Below, in pieces: positions 62,439-64,000 of a DNA stretch of 64,000 nucleotides. Source of the stretch: Hormiphora californensis. Lineage: Eukaryota; Ctenophora; Tentaculata; Cydippida; Pleurobrachiidae. A program made the translations under genes and the position numbers. Within the stretch, counting starts at the first letter, position 1; every line of letters begins with the position of its first letter. The notes under the pieces are model-generated. The model saw only the letters and a list, made by a program, of their open reading frames with translations, was not told where the DNA came from and did no database searches. Where the stretch lies: positions 6,524,015-6,588,014 of the forward strand of contig CM035354.1 of assembly GCA_020137815.1 (NCBI GenBank). The letters are read 5' to 3'.

Positions 62439-64000
62439 ATGGACAGTAACAAGGCTCGTGTTGTCCTAGTGAGTTGCAGGAAAAATGAGCAGTTTCACAT
62501 GACGACAGGTAAATGCAGCTACAACACTAGTCTTTTTACAACTACAAAAATGCAGACCACACACATAATAGTTTTTCAACAAGTAGTACTGCACACATAT
62601 TTCTCCCTTTTTTCGTGTCTACTTTATTTCCCTCGAACTATCTCCCTCTCGATTTTATGTCTTTCGTGCCTTCATCCTACTGACTTAGTAAAAGTATAGT
62701 AAAAAGCATAGAATTTAAAGCATAATGTGCAGTGCAGGTCAGCTGTCAGAATCTATTTTATTATTAGTATAATATGCATGCAATGATTGAATATAAATGA
62801 ATATTATATTAGCGTGCGAAGTGGTTTATAATATTTGTTAGAACGGGGAAAGTAACCAAGCACATATTTAACTACTTTTCTCTCTCTCTCTCTCTCTCCC
62901 TCCCTCCCTTTATCCTTCCTCTCCCAAGGTCTAAAGAGCATGTCACGGCGACTGCGATCTCAGTGGAAAGTTCACCCCCTAAAGGACGATATATCAGACT
63001 CCGTCCTAGCCCAGGCGCAACTAATCGTGTTCATTGGACCTCGGGAAAAGTTCACAAAAACAGAATTTGATGCAATTAATAACTTTATAAGCCGTGGTGG
63101 ATCGGTGAGTCGTGGTGCTGAGCATATTATATTATATTCAGAAGACACCTCTTTTTGAAGAAATATCAATACGTTTTGAATTTCGTTGTTGAGGTACTAT
63201 TTCCCAGGTACCAATTGAACCTACTTTCAGGTTTTGCTATCCCTTGGTGACGGTGGAGAGGGCAAGTACGATACAAATATTAATTTCTTGCTGGAAGATT
63301 ATGGGATAATGATTAATAGTGATAGCGTCATTAGAACTAGCTACTATAAATACTTTCATCCCAAGGTAATGACTAGAGTCATAATGAGCTAACTTGAATG
63401 AGCAGTTTGGCCACAATACTGTCAGTTAAATGCGAGTATTATGGGGCGTTTAAATGCATGTCTGTCTCAGAAAGAATGCTCAAAATACATTACTATTATG
63501 TGGGTAGATTGGATTGCCATATTTGGTAATAATCTGAGAAGTCCTCGCATTCTCAGTAATTGAACGTGTCGAAGTGATCGTCCCCGTATACTATTCAACT
63601 ATGCCAGCAAATGATTGATTATTATGTTGTCAATTCCTTCCCGGGAACCTTCCCCAGCCACTTCCCCAATCTTGATTTACCCTCACAGAGCGTGCTGATG
63701 GAGTGAGCAACATTTCCCCAATCCCCATTATAATATTACATAGTTAAGGAGTAATGTGTAACTACAATCCTCTCCTGGTTCCTTAGGAAGCGTACATTGC
63801 CAATGGGGTGTTGAACAGAGAGATTAACAAAGGGGGCGGCAAGCATGTGGGAGGAGATTTCGACAATGAGAATCCAGTGGGTCAGAATCTGACCTTTGTC
63901 TATCCTTATGGAGCAACGCTACACGTCGTAAAACCATCTGTACCAGTTCTTTCCTCAGGTATTAACTCGCCGCTTGCATGTATAAAGCCGCGATGTTGCA
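62439..64000 (+). CDS. IFT52: IFT52, intraflagellar transport protein (5' part, runs off the right edge)
   Basis: Four exons are visible: 62439-62508 (ATG at 62439), 62929-63104, 63231-63365, 63787-63958, phases agreeing, and a donor at 63959 leads out of the window. The visible part is about 184 residues of the N-terminal GIFT domain. Matches to IFT52: LRSQWKVHPLKDDI, FIGPREKFTKTEFDAI, SLGDGGEGKYDTNINFLLED, YGIMINSDSVIRTSYYKYFH and NGVLNREINKG, then FVYPYGATLHVVKPSVPVLS. Human IFT52 is 437 residues. Role from family: core IFT-B subunit needed to build cilia, which implies a ciliated organism. Confidence is very high. Confidence 0.95.

Overview
This is a nuclear eukaryotic window, and almost certainly animal. 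Genes are split by GT-AG introns. The set includes Vav, an SH2 adaptor, a Dok-like PH/PTB adaptor, a 284-residue tropomyosin and the ciliary protein IFT52, which together point to a metazoan with phosphotyrosine signalling, an actin cytoskeleton and cilia. Genes are close together (about 13 in 64 kb) and introns are mostly a few hundred bases and rich in (GA/CT)n. That fits an early-branching or small-genome invertebrate such as a sponge or cnidarian; I cannot name the species. No prokaryotic, organellar, tRNA, rRNA or CRISPR features were recognised.

Layout. 1-768 (-): 5' end of an unidentified acidic protein. 2014-8514 (-): complete Vav-type Rho GEF, six exons, with a minisatellite, a large inverted repeat and a partial exon duplication in its introns. 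8.5-15.65 kb: a transposon graveyard in which several inverted-repeat elements are nested inside one another, one carrying a broken DDE transposase. 15949-17760 (+): single-exon DNAJC2/zuotin. 17981-19973 (+): seven-finger C2H2 protein. 20066-26111 (+): mitochondrial Lon protease, 18 exons. 26.1-28.1 kb: a stretch that looks like poor base calling. 28599-39938 (-): tropomyosin with two alternative first exons and four alternative last exons. 44915-49034 (-): IFRD. 51237-53641 (+): MINDY4-type deubiquitinase. 54119-55197 (+): GINS4/SLD5 with an apparent frameshift near its end. 55386-57115 (+): a frame-broken coiled-coil gene. 57530-59285 (-) and 60046-61858 (+): a head-to-head pair, an SH2 adaptor and a Dok-like adaptor. 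62439-64000 (+): 5' part of IFT52.

How the genes relate. There is no operon. Vav, the SH2 adaptor and the Dok-like protein would act downstream of tyrosine kinases. Tropomyosin acts on the actin that Vav/Rac signalling remodels. The rest are housekeeping genes: ribosome-associated chaperone, mitochondrial proteolysis, replication helicase, deubiquitination and intraflagellar transport. Exon junctions were fixed by hand from splice sites plus phase agreement, and in the complete genes all exon lengths sum to whole codons.

The most unusual items are the stepwise-resolvable nested transposons at 10.2-15.2 kb, an inverted-repeat element family that carries telomere-like TTAGGG tracts, and the alternative tropomyosin tails built from an 'ILGE..E..RELEIL' repeat.
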